From: Bradyrhizobium sp. 138
GTDB taxonomy: Bacteria > Pseudomonadota > Alphaproteobacteria > Rhizobiales > Xanthobacteraceae
Direction of reading: 5' to 3'
Assembly (NCBI RefSeq): GCF_023074075.1
Contig: NZ_JADPKT010000033.1
Location: 1-64,000, forward strand
Length of the DNA stretch: 64,000 bases
Part shown: in pieces, positions 55,532 through 63,931 of the stretch
How the letters are laid out: every line of letters begins with the position of its first letter
How positions within the stretch are numbered: position 1 is the stretch's first letter
The notes under the pieces: model-generated
What the model was told of the DNA's origin: nothing
Seen by the model: only the letters and a program-made list of their open reading frames with translations
The model's database searches: none
Made by a program: the position numbers and the translations under genes

Positions 55532-57378
55532 ATGAAACTGCTCTCGCCTCTCGCCTCCGCCTGGACCCGCTCGAAGCCGCCCTTGCTGCGGTTTCTGGAC
55601 AATTGCCTGAACGAATTCTCCGCGGAAACCTCGGGCCACGTTGCCGATTACATTCCAGAGCTGAGCAAGGCCGATCCTGCCTATTTCGGCATCAGCCTCG
55701 CGACCCTGGACGGCCATGTCTATGAGGTCGGCGACTCCAGGGTGCCCTTCACCATCCAGTCGATGTCGAAACCGTTCGTGTCGCGCTGGCGCTGGATCTT
55801 CTGGGCGCAGGCAAGGTCGAAAGCGCGATCGGCGTCGAGCCCTCCGGCGATCCCTTCAACTCGATCCGGCTCAATTCCGAGAACCATCCGTTCAATCCGA
55901 TGGTCAATGCCGGCGCGATCGCCTGCACCGGGCTGATCTACGACAGCAAGGGCGCGGAAGCCTTCGAGCAAATTCGTCTCGCGCTCAGCCGGTTTGCCGG
56001 TCGCGACCTCGCTGTCGACGAGGCAGTCTACGCGTCCGAAAGCCAGACCGGCGACCGCAACCGCGCCATCGGCTATCTGCTCAAGACCAATGCGGTGATC
56101 TCGGACAATGTCGCCGCCGTGCTCGACGTCTATTTCCGGCAATGCGCCGTGCTGGTGACCGCGCGCGACATTGCGGTGATGGCGGCAACGCTCGCCAATC
56201 GCGGCGTCAATCCGGTCACGGGCGAGCAGGTGCTGAGCGCTTACGCGATCTCGCGTACCCTCTCGGTGATGACCTCGTCGGGCATGTACGACTATGCCGG
56301 CGAATGGATCTACCGCATCGGCATTCCCGCCAAGAGCGGCGTCGGCGGCGGCATTCTGGCGGCGCTCCCTGCCCGCCTCGGCCTCGGCAGCTATTCGCCA
56401 AAGCTCGACAAGCACGGCAACAGCGTGCGCGGCATCAAGGTCTGCGAGGCGCTGTCCTCGCATTACGATCTGCACATGCTCAACCGCAGCGACGATGCCC
56501 GCAACGCCGTCATCGCCGATTACGATATCGGCAAGAGCCCGTCACGCCGCGTGCGCCGGCCGCAGGAGCGCGAGATCCTGGCGGCGCATGAGCAGGAGGT
56601 GCGGGTCATCGAGCTGGTCGGTACGCTGTCGCTGTCGGCGGTCGACTACGTCTCGCGCCGGCTGGCGGGACGACCGCGGCCGCAAATCGTCGTATTCGAC
56701 CTGCACCGCGTCACCTCGACCACGCGCGCCGGTGCGCGGCTGATCGCCGAAGCCTTCGAGGAGCTCGCCGCGCTGAACGTGACCGTCGTGCTGTCAGGTG
56801 TCAGGCGCGCCTCCAAGGAATGGGACTCTTTGCGGGAATGGACCGCCGAGCTGAAGAACGTCCGTGACTTCTATCTACTCGATACCGCGATCGAATGGGC
56901 GGAGGACCAGATCGTCTACCGCTATGGCGGCTCGATCGATTTCCACGAGACCACCGAGCTTGCCGAGCAGCCGCTGCTGGCGCGGCTGAGCGAGGAAGAG
57001 CTGATGGATCTCGCCTCGATCTGCACCATCCGAACGTTTCAGGCCGGCGCCAAGATCATCACCACGGGCAATCCGGCCTCCTCGCTGTTCTTCCTGCGCA
57101 GCGGCGCGGTGCACGTTACGTTGCCCGACGGCGTGCGGCTGGCGACGCTGACCGCCGGCATGGCCTTCGGCGAGATGGCGCTGCTGGAGACGACGCGCTC
57201 GGCCGACGTCTTCGCCGACATGGCGGCGACCGCGTTCGAAGTGCCGCTGAAGGCGTTCGAACGCTTCCGCAAGCAGCACCCGCACGCCAGCGAGCGCATC
57301 ATGCGCAATCTCGCGCAGCTCCTCGCCGACCGTCTGATCGTCGCGAACGCGAAGGTGGATATCTTGACGGCGACGTGA
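55532..57378 (+). pseudogene. glsA: glutaminase-STAS-cNMP protein, 1-base deletion
   Basis: A glutaminase A gene (beta-lactamase-like fold) that deaminates glutamine to glutamate, fused to a STAS domain and a C-terminal cyclic-nucleotide-binding domain. Frame one starts at 55532 and runs through the catalytic SMSK (Ser-x-x-Lys) motif to KPFV, then loses the frame. The following frame resumes with ALALDLLGAGKVESAIGVEP, HPFNPMVNAGAIA and so on to 57378. A deleted T around 55778-55783 explains this; total length is 1847 bases, one short of 616 codons. STAS: ELVGTLSLSAVDYVS. cNMP: FGEMALLETTRSAD. Gene may be truly broken or a sequence error. Confidence 0.85.
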
Positions 57379-57442
57379 GTGCGCCGAGCGCTCACCTCTC
57401 CCGTAGGGAGAGGTAAACAGCGCGCTCGATCCTCATTCTGCC

Positions 57443-57751
57443 TCAGCGGCTCGCGGCCTCGCTCAGCCGCCGCTTGATCTTCGCCGCGCTTTTCTCCAGC
57501 AGCTCGGATGGCTGCTGGCCTGTCGCCGCGCAGAGGCAGGCCCAGTAATAGATGACATCGCCCAGCTCATCGACCAGACCCGCCTTGTCGAGCCAGTCGT
57601 CCCGCAGCAGCTTCTTGATATGGTCGGCGACCTCGCCGGATTCACCGGCGAGACCGAGGCCGAGATAGGACAGAAGCTCGTTGGACGGACGCTCATCGAC
57701 CTTCGCAATGCTCGCGGCCCAGGCCGCATATTCGTCGATCGTCATCGGCAT
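57443..57751 (-). CDS. MazG-like nucleotide pyrophosphohydrolase
   Basis: 102-aa all-alpha NTP pyrophosphatase. The EExxE-type metal motif is GESGEVADHIKKLL (about residues 34-47), with the following DELGDVIYYWACL supplying ExxD. It hydrolyses (d)NTPs or modified nucleotides to NMP and PPi, as house-cleaning. A single-domain short form. Small gap to the CMD gene upstream on the same strand. Confidence 0.88.
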   Translation of the reverse strand: MPMTIDEYAAWAASIAKVDERPSNELLSYLGLGLAGESGEVADHIKKLLRDDWLDKAGLVDELGDVIYYWACLCAATGQQPSELLEKSAAKIKRRLSEAASR

Positions 57752-57771
57752 CCCTCGCCGCTTGCATCGAT

Positions 57772-58299
57772 TCAGCCTACCACTTCCGTGACCGGCTGAA
57801 GGTCGATCTCGAAGGTTTCCAGGAATTTCGAGGTCATGATGTAGAAGCCGACCGAGAGCTGCAGCTCGACCAGCGCGGCCGGCGTTAACTTTGATGCGAT
57901 CGCCTTGAAGGTCGCATCGGTCGGCTTCTTGAGCTTCACGATCTCATCGGTGAAGGCGAGCGCGGCGCGCTGCACCTCGTTGAAGCAGCTTGCGGCCTGC
58001 CAGTTCTCGAGCGCCTCGTTCTGCGCGTCGGTGACGCCGACATTCTTTCCGATGCGCTTGTGCGCGACGATCTCGTACGGCGCCTCACACAAAATTCCGG
58101 TGCGGGTGATCGCGAGCTCGCGGACAACAGGATCAAGCTCGCCCTTGTGGCGAATCGCGCCCCCCAGGCGGCAGTACTGCTCGAAATAGCTGGGGGAGTG
58201 CGCCATCATGCGGAAGATGTTGGCGTTGCGATTCTTGTCGAGGATTTCGCGGGTGCGGTCGGATGCCTTGGAGGGGTCGCTGTAGTTGATGCGGGCCAT
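57772..58299 (-). CDS. carboxymuconolactone decarboxylase family protein
   Basis: 175-aa CMD-fold protein. ITRTGILCEAPYEIVAHKRIGKNVGVTDAQ at about residues 56-85 has the single Cys and the YExxxH core of decarboxylase-like members; no Cys-x-x-Cys pair. So it is probably not a peroxidase; substrate unknown. ATG at 58299 chosen; the ORF extends upstream to 58485, but the extra 62 residues look non-coding. Confidence 0.85.
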   Translation of the reverse strand: MARINYSDPSKASDRTREILDKNRNANIFRMMAHSPSYFEQYCRLGGAIRHKGELDPVVRELAITRTGILCEAPYEIVAHKRIGKNVGVTDAQNEALENWQAASCFNEVQRAALAFTDEIVKLKKPTDATFKAIASKLTPAALVELQLSVGFYIMTSKFLETFEIDLQPVTEVVG

Positions 58300-58570
58300 G
58301 ATTTTCCTGAAGTTTTCCCTGAGTTTTTGATGCTTTTTGTTGTCGTCCGCGCAAATTCCCAAAGACTCTATGCGCGCGTGGACGCAGGAGCAACATGATC
58401 GAGTCAAATTGCCGCCGCATTGCTGATCGACCCTGACACAGTCGATATTCGCCGCGTGGGGACAAATCGCGGTGAGTACTCGCAAATGGGGTGTTCCGAG
58501 TAAAACAATTGGCCGTCGGGTGCGCTAGCCGCACAACGATGAGTCACGCCCAAGTCTAGGGAGAAAGTGC

Positions 58571-58672
58571 ATGAAGGAAGCCACCAAGGGGGCTGCCTCG
58601 GGAGCGCTCGCGCATATGCTGGCGGTGACGGCGATGCTCGTCATCGCCAGCATCTTGTTCTACGGGCGCTAG
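58571..58672 (+). CDS. 33-aa single-pass membrane peptide
   Basis: Short ORF of 33 codons: MKEATKGAASGALAHMLAV followed by a hydrophobic stretch and ILFYGR. AGGGAG lies 8 bp before the ATG. One membrane helix covers about residues 13-30, with a charged N-terminus. No family known to me. It is too short for most automatic calls, but the ribosome site and composition support it. Long upstream gap (271 bp) can hold a promoter. Confidence 0.6.
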   Translation: MKEATKGAASGALAHMLAVTAMLVIASILFYGR

Positions 58673-58683
58673 AGTCTTGGTTT

Positions 58684-58823
58684 GCGCATGATCTTCCCGG
58701 AAAACCGCTTCACACTTTTCCGGATCATGCGCGCAGAGTTTTCGTCATTCCGGGGTGGCCCTCGCACAGGCCAGGCCCAGAATACCCGTTCCAGGCTCGG
58801 TCCTTGACCGCCCCCGAATGACG
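58684..58823. repeat. two palindromic elements between convergent genes
   Basis: The first, 58684-58732, has GCGCATGATCTTCCCGGAAAA pairing with TTTTCCGGATCATGCGC. The second pairs CGTCATTCCGGGG (58743) with CCCCCGAATGACG (58811). Both are likely bidirectional terminators between the small peptide gene and the DUF35 gene; the second resembles 13862-13957. Confidence 0.8.
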
Positions 58824-58831
58824 AAATCCCG

Positions 58832-59191
58832 TCAGATTTTCTTCGCAAAAAACGGCACGAGCTTGCCGGCAAACGGCTTGAAGCTCGCAACGACCGAATC
58901 GCCGATGGCCAAGTCATTCTCGCCGTGGGCCATCATGCGAAAACCCTCGGCGCAATCGACCAGCAGGATGTTGTAGGGCACGTGCGTGCGCATCTCTGGT
59001 GTGGCGGCACGGCAGACCAGCGAGGTCGCGTAGACCCTGCCCTTGCCGCTGGCGCGCTGCTCACGCGGACCGGGGGCGCCGCACGCCGCGCAGAAGGCCC
59101 GGTGGAAATACTGCACATGACCGCACGCGGCGCAGACCTGGTAAATGATGGCCTGTTCGCCCATCGTCCAATCCGCCAGACGCTCGCTCAT
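58832..59191 (-). CDS. DUF35 zinc-ribbon/OB-fold protein
   Basis: 119-aa protein with an N-terminal rubredoxin-like zinc ribbon CAACGHVQYFHRAFCAACG (two Cys-x-x-Cys pairs, residues 20-38) and a C-terminal OB fold. Such proteins pair with thiolase-like partners, e.g. ChsH2/Ltp2 DUF35 aldolase complexes, and are needed for folding or acyl-CoA binding. It overlaps the thiolase-like gene by 4 bp (ATGA), supporting a complex. The ORF extends upstream to 59542, but only from 59191 does it look protein-like. Confidence 0.88.
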   Translation of the reverse strand: MSERLADWTMGEQAIIYQVCAACGHVQYFHRAFCAACGAPGPREQRASGKGRVYATSLVCRAATPEMRTHVPYNILLVDCAEGFRMMAHGENDLAIGDSVVASFKPFAGKLVPFFAKKI

Positions 59192-60324
59192 CGCACCCGC
59201 TCCAGGAACATGCTGACATGCGACGACAACACACCGCCGTCGCCGTGCAAGAGCGCGATCGAGGCCTCGCGCACCTGGCGGCAAGCCGCCCGCCCCGTCA
59301 TCTGCAAATGCGCTTCGACCAGATGCGCCATGGCGCCGCCGACGCCGCAATGGCCGTAGCTGAGCAGGCCGCCATGGGTGTTCAGCGGCATCGCGCCATC
59401 GCGGCCGAAATGACCTGATCGCACACGGGCCGCCGCCTCCCCGCGACCGGCGAGGCCGAGGTCTTCGAGCAGCATCGCGAGCGTGATCGTAAAGCTGTCG
59501 TAGATCGCGGCATAGCGCACGTCGGAGATCGCAAGGCCGCAAGCCTCCTTGGCGCGCGCGATCGAGATTTCTGCGCCGAGCTCACGGAGCGCGGGTGCGG
59601 CCGTGACATGCTGATGGGTATGCGCCTGCGCGCAGCCGCGGATGCGCACGCCTGCCTCGCCGGTCCGCTCGCGGCTGATGATGAAGGCCGCGCCGCCGTC
59701 GGACACCGGGCAGCAGTCGAGCAGCTTGAGCGGCATCGCCACCGGCTTCGAGGCCATGACGTCGGCAACCGTGATCGGATCGTGGAATTGCGCGCCGGGA
59801 TGGCTGCAGGCGTGCTTGCGCATCAGCACGGCGAACTCGGCGAGATCTTCTTCGGTCACGCCGTATTCGTGCATGTACCTGCTCGCGACGAGGCCGTAAT
59901 AGGCGGGAATGGTCGGCCCTAACGGCACCTCGTAGTCGGGATGGCCGACTTGCGCCAGCGCCTGGATCGAGGCATCGCGGCTCTGCCCGGTGAGGCGGTT
60001 CTCGCCGGCGACGACGAGCACGTTGCGGCAGACACTGGCTTCGACGAGATGATGGGCCAGCATCGTCATCGCGAGCCCCGTGGCGCCGCCGACCTGCACG
60101 GCATGGGCGTAAGCAGGACGAATGCCAAAGTGCTCGGCGAACACGGTCGCCAGCATGATGTGCGGCGAGACGGTGGAATAGCCGCAAAGAATGCCGTCGA
60201 TGTCCGAACGCTTCAGCCCGGCATCATCGAGCGCGGCTTGCGCGGCCTTGCTCATCAGGTCGAGCGACGATGATCCTTCATGCTTGCCGAAAGATGTGAG
60301 GCCGACACCGGTGATGAAGCTCAT
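59188..60324 (-). CDS. thiolase-like (Ltp2/SCP2-type) protein without active-site Cys
   Basis: 378-aa thiolase-fold protein. Where thiolases have the nucleophilic Cys, this one reads VQVGGATGLAMT, with Gly-Gly in its place. The C-terminal active-site segment is GGLLSYGHCGVGGAM, with Tyr, His and Cys. This pattern fits Ltp2-type aldolases that cleave a carbon-carbon bond of 3-hydroxyacyl-CoA with a tyrosine, together with DUF35 partner proteins. It is coupled to the DUF35 gene (ATGA) and followed upstream by a CoA-transferase gene. Thiolase activity is unlikely; the substrate is unknown. Confidence 0.85.
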   Translation of the reverse strand: MSFITGVGLTSFGKHEGSSSLDLMSKAAQAALDDAGLKRSDIDGILCGYSTVSPHIMLATVFAEHFGIRPAYAHAVQVGGATGLAMTMLAHHLVEASVCRNVLVVAGENRLTGQSRDASIQALAQVGHPDYEVPLGPTIPAYYGLVASRYMHEYGVTEEDLAEFAVLMRKHACSHPGAQFHDPITVADVMASKPVAMPLKLLDCCPVSDGGAAFIISRERTGEAGVRIRGCAQAHTHQHVTAAPALRELGAEISIARAKEACGLAISDVRYAAIYDSFTITLAMLLEDLGLAGRGEAAARVRSGHFGRDGAMPLNTHGGLLSYGHCGVGGAMAHLVEAHLQMTGRAACRQVREASIALLHGDGGVLSSHVSMFLERVR

Positions 60325-60335
60325 GGCTCCCCTCC

Positions 60336-61535
60336 CTACTCCGGCACCGAACGCGTGACGCCATCGCGAACCATGGCGGCGATTTCATCGGCGGAATAGC
60401 CGACCTCGCGAAGAATCTCCGCGCCGTGCTCGTTGAGGCGCGGCGCGAGCCGTACCGGTTCGGCCTCGGTCTCGGACCAGGTCGCCGTCACCTTCATGCT
60501 GCGGATCGGCCCTTCGGTCGGATGGTTCACGACCGGGAAGAAATTCGTCGCCTCCAGATGCTGATCGTGCAGGATCGAGGCAAGGTCGTGCATCGGCATG
60601 ACGGGCACGTCGGCCTTGGTCAGCAGGTCGATCCACTCGGCCGTGGTGCGCGTCTCGAAGATGCGCGCGAGCTCGGCATAGACGACATCGATATTGGCGG
60701 CGCGCCCCGCGAAGGTTGCGAATTTGGGATCGGCGCGCAAATCGTCGCGTGCGGTCGCCTTGAAGAAATTCTCCCACTGCTTGTCGTTGTAGACGATGAC
60801 GCTGAGATAGCCGTCCGAGGTCTTGTAGGGCCTGCGGTCGCGCGAGAGGTGGCGGGCATAGCCGCCCTTGTCGAGCGGCGGCTCATAGGTGAGCCCGCCC
60901 ATGTGATCGCCCATGACGAAGCCGGCCATGGTCTCGAACATGGGGATGTCGACGCGCTGGCCGCGGCCGGTGCGGTCGCGGTGCACCAGGCTGGCGCAGA
61001 TCGCGCCGACCGCGGTGAGGCCGACGATGCGATCGACCAGCGCGTTCGGCACGTAACGCGGCACGCCGTCGCCGGTCTGCGCCATCAGCGCCGGCAGCGC
61101 CGTGGCGCCCTGGATCAGATCGTCATAGGCGGGCTTTGCCGCATAGGGCCCGTCCTGGCCGAAACCGAACACGCCGGCATAGACGAGGCGCGGATTGATG
61201 GCGGAGACGACGTCATAGCCGAGCTGCAGCCGCGCCATCGCCTGCGGGCGGACGTTGTAGACGAGGACGTCGGCGTCCTTGATCAGCCGCAGCACGGCCT
61301 CGCGTCCCACAGGCTTTTTCAGATCGAGACAGATCGAGCGCTTGCTGCGGTTGGTGTTGAGAAACACCGGGCCCATGCCGGCGTGCCGCATCGGGCCGAT
61401 CAGGCGGGTGACGTCGCCGTCGAGCGATTCCACCTTGATGACATCCGCGCCGTAGTCGCCGAGCATCTGGGTCGCATAGGGCCCCATCAGCACGGTGGTC
61501 ATGTCGATGACCTTGATGCCCTTCAGCGGCCCCAT
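60336..61535 (-). CDS. CaiB/BaiF family CoA-transferase (class III)
   Basis: 399-aa class III CoA-transferase. N-terminal GPLKGIKVIDMTTVLMGPY and the catalytic aspartate in AYDDLIQGATAL (about residue 165; Asp forms the acyl anhydride). It transfers CoA from one acyl-CoA to a carboxylate, probably to activate the substrate of the adjacent thiolase-like/DUF35 pair, 11 bp downstream. ATG at 61535 preferred over the ORF start at 61556. Confidence 0.93.
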   Translation of the reverse strand: MGPLKGIKVIDMTTVLMGPYATQMLGDYGADVIKVESLDGDVTRLIGPMRHAGMGPVFLNTNRSKRSICLDLKKPVGREAVLRLIKDADVLVYNVRPQAMARLQLGYDVVSAINPRLVYAGVFGFGQDGPYAAKPAYDDLIQGATALPALMAQTGDGVPRYVPNALVDRIVGLTAVGAICASLVHRDRTGRGQRVDIPMFETMAGFVMGDHMGGLTYEPPLDKGGYARHLSRDRRPYKTSDGYLSVIVYNDKQWENFFKATARDDLRADPKFATFAGRAANIDVVYAELARIFETRTTAEWIDLLTKADVPVMPMHDLASILHDQHLEATNFFPVVNHPTEGPIRSMKVTATWSETEAEPVRLAPRLNEHGAEILREVGYSADEIAAMVRDGVTRSVPE

Positions 61536-61655
61536 CGTTCGCTCCCGATTGCGCAAGGCGCGGCCCCGCGGTTTCGGTCCAGCTAAAGGCAGCGATGCCG
61601 CGCGCGCAAGGGCGGCCGGCGTATGGCCGCATGCGCCGCGCGGCGATTTCGGCCG

Positions 61656-61862
61656 CTATTTCTTCTGGCGGGATTCGCGGATATTGAGGAGCCGGTCGAG
61701 TTCGTCGTTCTGCTGGCTGATCCGGTCGGCGATGCGCGACTCGTTCTGCTCGCCCGAGGCGGCCGCGGCCTGCTCGATGAGCTGGCGGATATTGTCCTCG
61801 AGGATCGCGATGCGTTCGTTGAGTGCGTCCATCGACAGTGAGTCTTCGTAGTTATTGCTCAT
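61656..61862 (-). CDS. SlyX-like small coiled-coil protein
   Basis: 68-aa protein, mostly helical with heptads (DALNERIAILEDNIRQLIEQ, RISQQNDELDRLLNIRESR). Similar in size and look to SlyX proteins; function of these is not settled. The ATG at 61862 is followed by a short acidic stretch. The ORF extends 7 codons upstream, but the chosen start fits best. Confidence 0.65.
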   Translation of the reverse strand: MSNNYEDSLSMDALNERIAILEDNIRQLIEQAAAASGEQNESRIADRISQQNDELDRLLNIRESRQKK

Positions 61863-61936
61863 GATGCATTCCCTGCAAGTCAATCAAGAGCATTAAGGCC
61901 GGCCGAGGCAGGCCCACCATGATCCAACGCAAAGGT

Positions 61937-62028
61937 CGTAGGGTGAATTAGCCGCCGGCGTAATCCACCAACTCTGTCTCCAGGGAGACAAAAGAGGTGG
62001 GTTACGCCTACGGCTAACCCACCCTACG
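61937..62028. repeat. GTAGGGTGGGTTAGCC composite palindrome
   Basis: Arms CGTAGGGTGAATTAGCC (61937) and GGCTAACCCACCCTACG (62012) pair almost fully, with an inner GGTGGGTTACGCC/GGCGTAATCCACC pair. It is the same family as 36927-37069. It lies between the SlyX-like and thiolase genes. Confidence 0.85.
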
Positions 62029-62033
62029 CAATC

Positions 62034-63203
62034 CTACTTCAGCGGCTCGAGCACGGAAACGTAATTGGCGACGGCAGCACCGCCCATGTTGAAGATGCCG
62101 CCGAGCTTGGCGTTCTTGAGCTGCATGCCCTCGGGCGCCTGGCCTGCGAGCTGCATCGCGGTCATCACATGCATGGAGACGCCGGTGGCGCCGATCGGAT
62201 GGCCCTTGGCTTTGAGACCGCCGGACGGATTGACCGGCAGCTTGCCGTCCTTGAGCGTCCAGCCTTCCTTGATGGCGCGGGCGCCCTGCCCCCGCGGCGT
62301 CAGGCCCATCGCTTCGTACTCGATCAGCTCGGCGACGGTGAAGCAGTCATGGGTCTCGACGAAGGAGAGATCGGATAGGGTCACGCCAGCCTTCTCCAGC
62401 GCGCGCTGCCAGGCCACCGTGCAGCCCTCGAACTGCAGGATGTCGCGCTTGCTCATCGGCAGGAAGTCCTGGGCATGCGCGGTGGCGCGGAAGCCGATCG
62501 ACTTGCTCATGGCCTTGGCAGTCTCGGCATCGGCCAGCACCAGGGCCGCTGCGCCGTCGGACACCAGCGAGCAGTCGGTGCGCTTCAGGGGACCGGCGAC
62601 ATAAGGGTTCTTCTCGCTCTCGGCGCGGCAGAAATCGAAACCAAAGTCCTTGCGCATCTGGGCGAAGGGATTGGCGACGCCGTTCTTGTGGTTCTTGGCC
62701 GCGATCAGCGCCAGCGCATCGGACTGGTCGCCATATTTCTGGAAATAGGAGCTGGCGATCTTGCCGAACACGCCGGCGAAGCCGCCGACGGTGTCGCCGT
62801 CCTCGGGCAGGTAGGACGCCTTGAGCAGGTTCTTGCCGATCTCGGGTCCAGGCGTGCGGGTCATCTGCTCGACGCCGACGACCAGGACGATCTTGGCAGC
62901 CCCTGCGGCAATCGCGCGCAGGCCCTGGTGCACGGCGGCAGATCCCGTGGCGCAGGCGTTCTCGACCCGGGTTGCGGGCTTGAAGCGCAGTTTCGGGTCG
63001 GCCTGGAGCACCAGGGAGGCGGTAAAATCCTGCGGCGAGAAGCCGGCGTTGAAATGGCCAAGCACGATCTCGTCGACATCGCCGGCCGAAATGCCGGCAT
63101 CGGCCAGCGCCTCATTGGCCACGCGGGTGACGAGGCTTTCGACGGTTTCGGTGTCGAACTTGCCGAACGGCGTATGCGCCCATCCGACGATGCTGGCGGT
63201 CAT
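62034..63203 (-). CDS. thiolase (SCP2-type acetyl-CoA acetyltransferase)
   Basis: 389-aa thiolase-superfamily protein of the SCP2-thiolase/lipid-transfer type. Unlike the gene at 59188 it retains a Cys in VENACATGSAAVHQG (about residue 88), and the second active-site histidine in KAKGHPIGATGVSMHV (about residue 345). It probably cleaves or forms 3-ketoacyl-CoA. No close partner gene; a repeat separates it from the SlyX-like gene. Confidence 0.9.
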   Translation of the reverse strand: MTASIVGWAHTPFGKFDTETVESLVTRVANEALADAGISAGDVDEIVLGHFNAGFSPQDFTASLVLQADPKLRFKPATRVENACATGSAAVHQGLRAIAAGAAKIVLVVGVEQMTRTPGPEIGKNLLKASYLPEDGDTVGGFAGVFGKIASSYFQKYGDQSDALALIAAKNHKNGVANPFAQMRKDFGFDFCRAESEKNPYVAGPLKRTDCSLVSDGAAALVLADAETAKAMSKSIGFRATAHAQDFLPMSKRDILQFEGCTVAWQRALEKAGVTLSDLSFVETHDCFTVAELIEYEAMGLTPRGQGARAIKEGWTLKDGKLPVNPSGGLKAKGHPIGATGVSMHVMTAMQLAGQAPEGMQLKNAKLGGIFNMGGAAVANYVSVLEPLK

Positions 63204-63262
63204 GGTGGTTTCTCCCTGGGGTCTCTTCCTGAGCTAAGTCTTAGCCCAGGGATGGCAAGACT

Positions 63263-63913
63263 TCACCCAGCTTTCAGGGCCTTGAGGGTGCGCTGGCAGA
63301 TGGCAGTTATGCCGGCCCAGTTCCCGGCCCTGATCTCCGCCGTCGGGCACAGCCAGGACCCGCCGACCGCGACCACGTTGGGCTCGGCGAGCCAGCTCGC
63401 CGCATTGGCCTCGCCAACCCCGCCGGTCGGGCAGAATCGCACGCCCGGGAATGGGCCGCCGAGGGCGCGCAGGCCCTTGATGCCGCCGGCCTGCTCGGCC
63501 GGAAAGAATTTCGCCACGTCGAAGCCGTGCGACAGCGCCATCATCAGCTCGGACGCCGTGGCAATGCCCGGCGCGAACGGCAGGGAGCTGTGGGTGGCGG
63601 CCTTGAGAAGGTCGGGGGTCAGGCCCGGGCTGATGCCGAACGCGACGCCGAGCTTCTCGACACGGGTAAAATCGGCCGGATTGAGGATCGTGCCGATGCC
63701 GACGACAGCCTCGGGCACCTCGGCCATCATCGCCCGCGCCGCCTCGATCGCAACGGGGGTGCGCAGCGTCACCTCCAGCGTACGGACGCCGCCGGCGACC
63801 AGCGCACGCGCCAGCGGCACGGCGTCCTGGATGCGCTCGATGGTGAGGACGGGAATGACGGTCGCGGCTTTGAACAGCGCGACGAGGTGGTTCTGTTGGG
63901 CAGTCGTGGGCAT
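63263..63913 (-). CDS. eda: 2-keto-3-deoxy-6-phosphogluconate aldolase
   Basis: 216-aa class I aldolase of the Entner-Doudoroff pathway, cleaving KDPG to pyruvate and glyceraldehyde 3-phosphate; it also acts on 4-hydroxy-2-oxoglutarate. Schiff-base Lys in VAKFFPAEQAGGIKGLRALGG region (FDVAKFFPAE, about residue 132), catalytic Glu near LEVTLRTP at residue 45. It is 18 bp after the partial gene at 63932, so probably in an operon with other sugar-acid genes beyond the window. Confidence 0.93.
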   Translation of the reverse strand: MPTTAQQNHLVALFKAATVIPVLTIERIQDAVPLARALVAGGVRTLEVTLRTPVAIEAARAMMAEVPEAVVGIGTILNPADFTRVEKLGVAFGISPGLTPDLLKAATHSSLPFAPGIATASELMMALSHGFDVAKFFPAEQAGGIKGLRALGGPFPGVRFCPTGGVGEANAASWLAEPNVVAVGGSWLCPTAEIRAGNWAGITAICQRTLKALKAG

Positions 63914-63931
63914 CTCGTGGATCTTTTCGTT

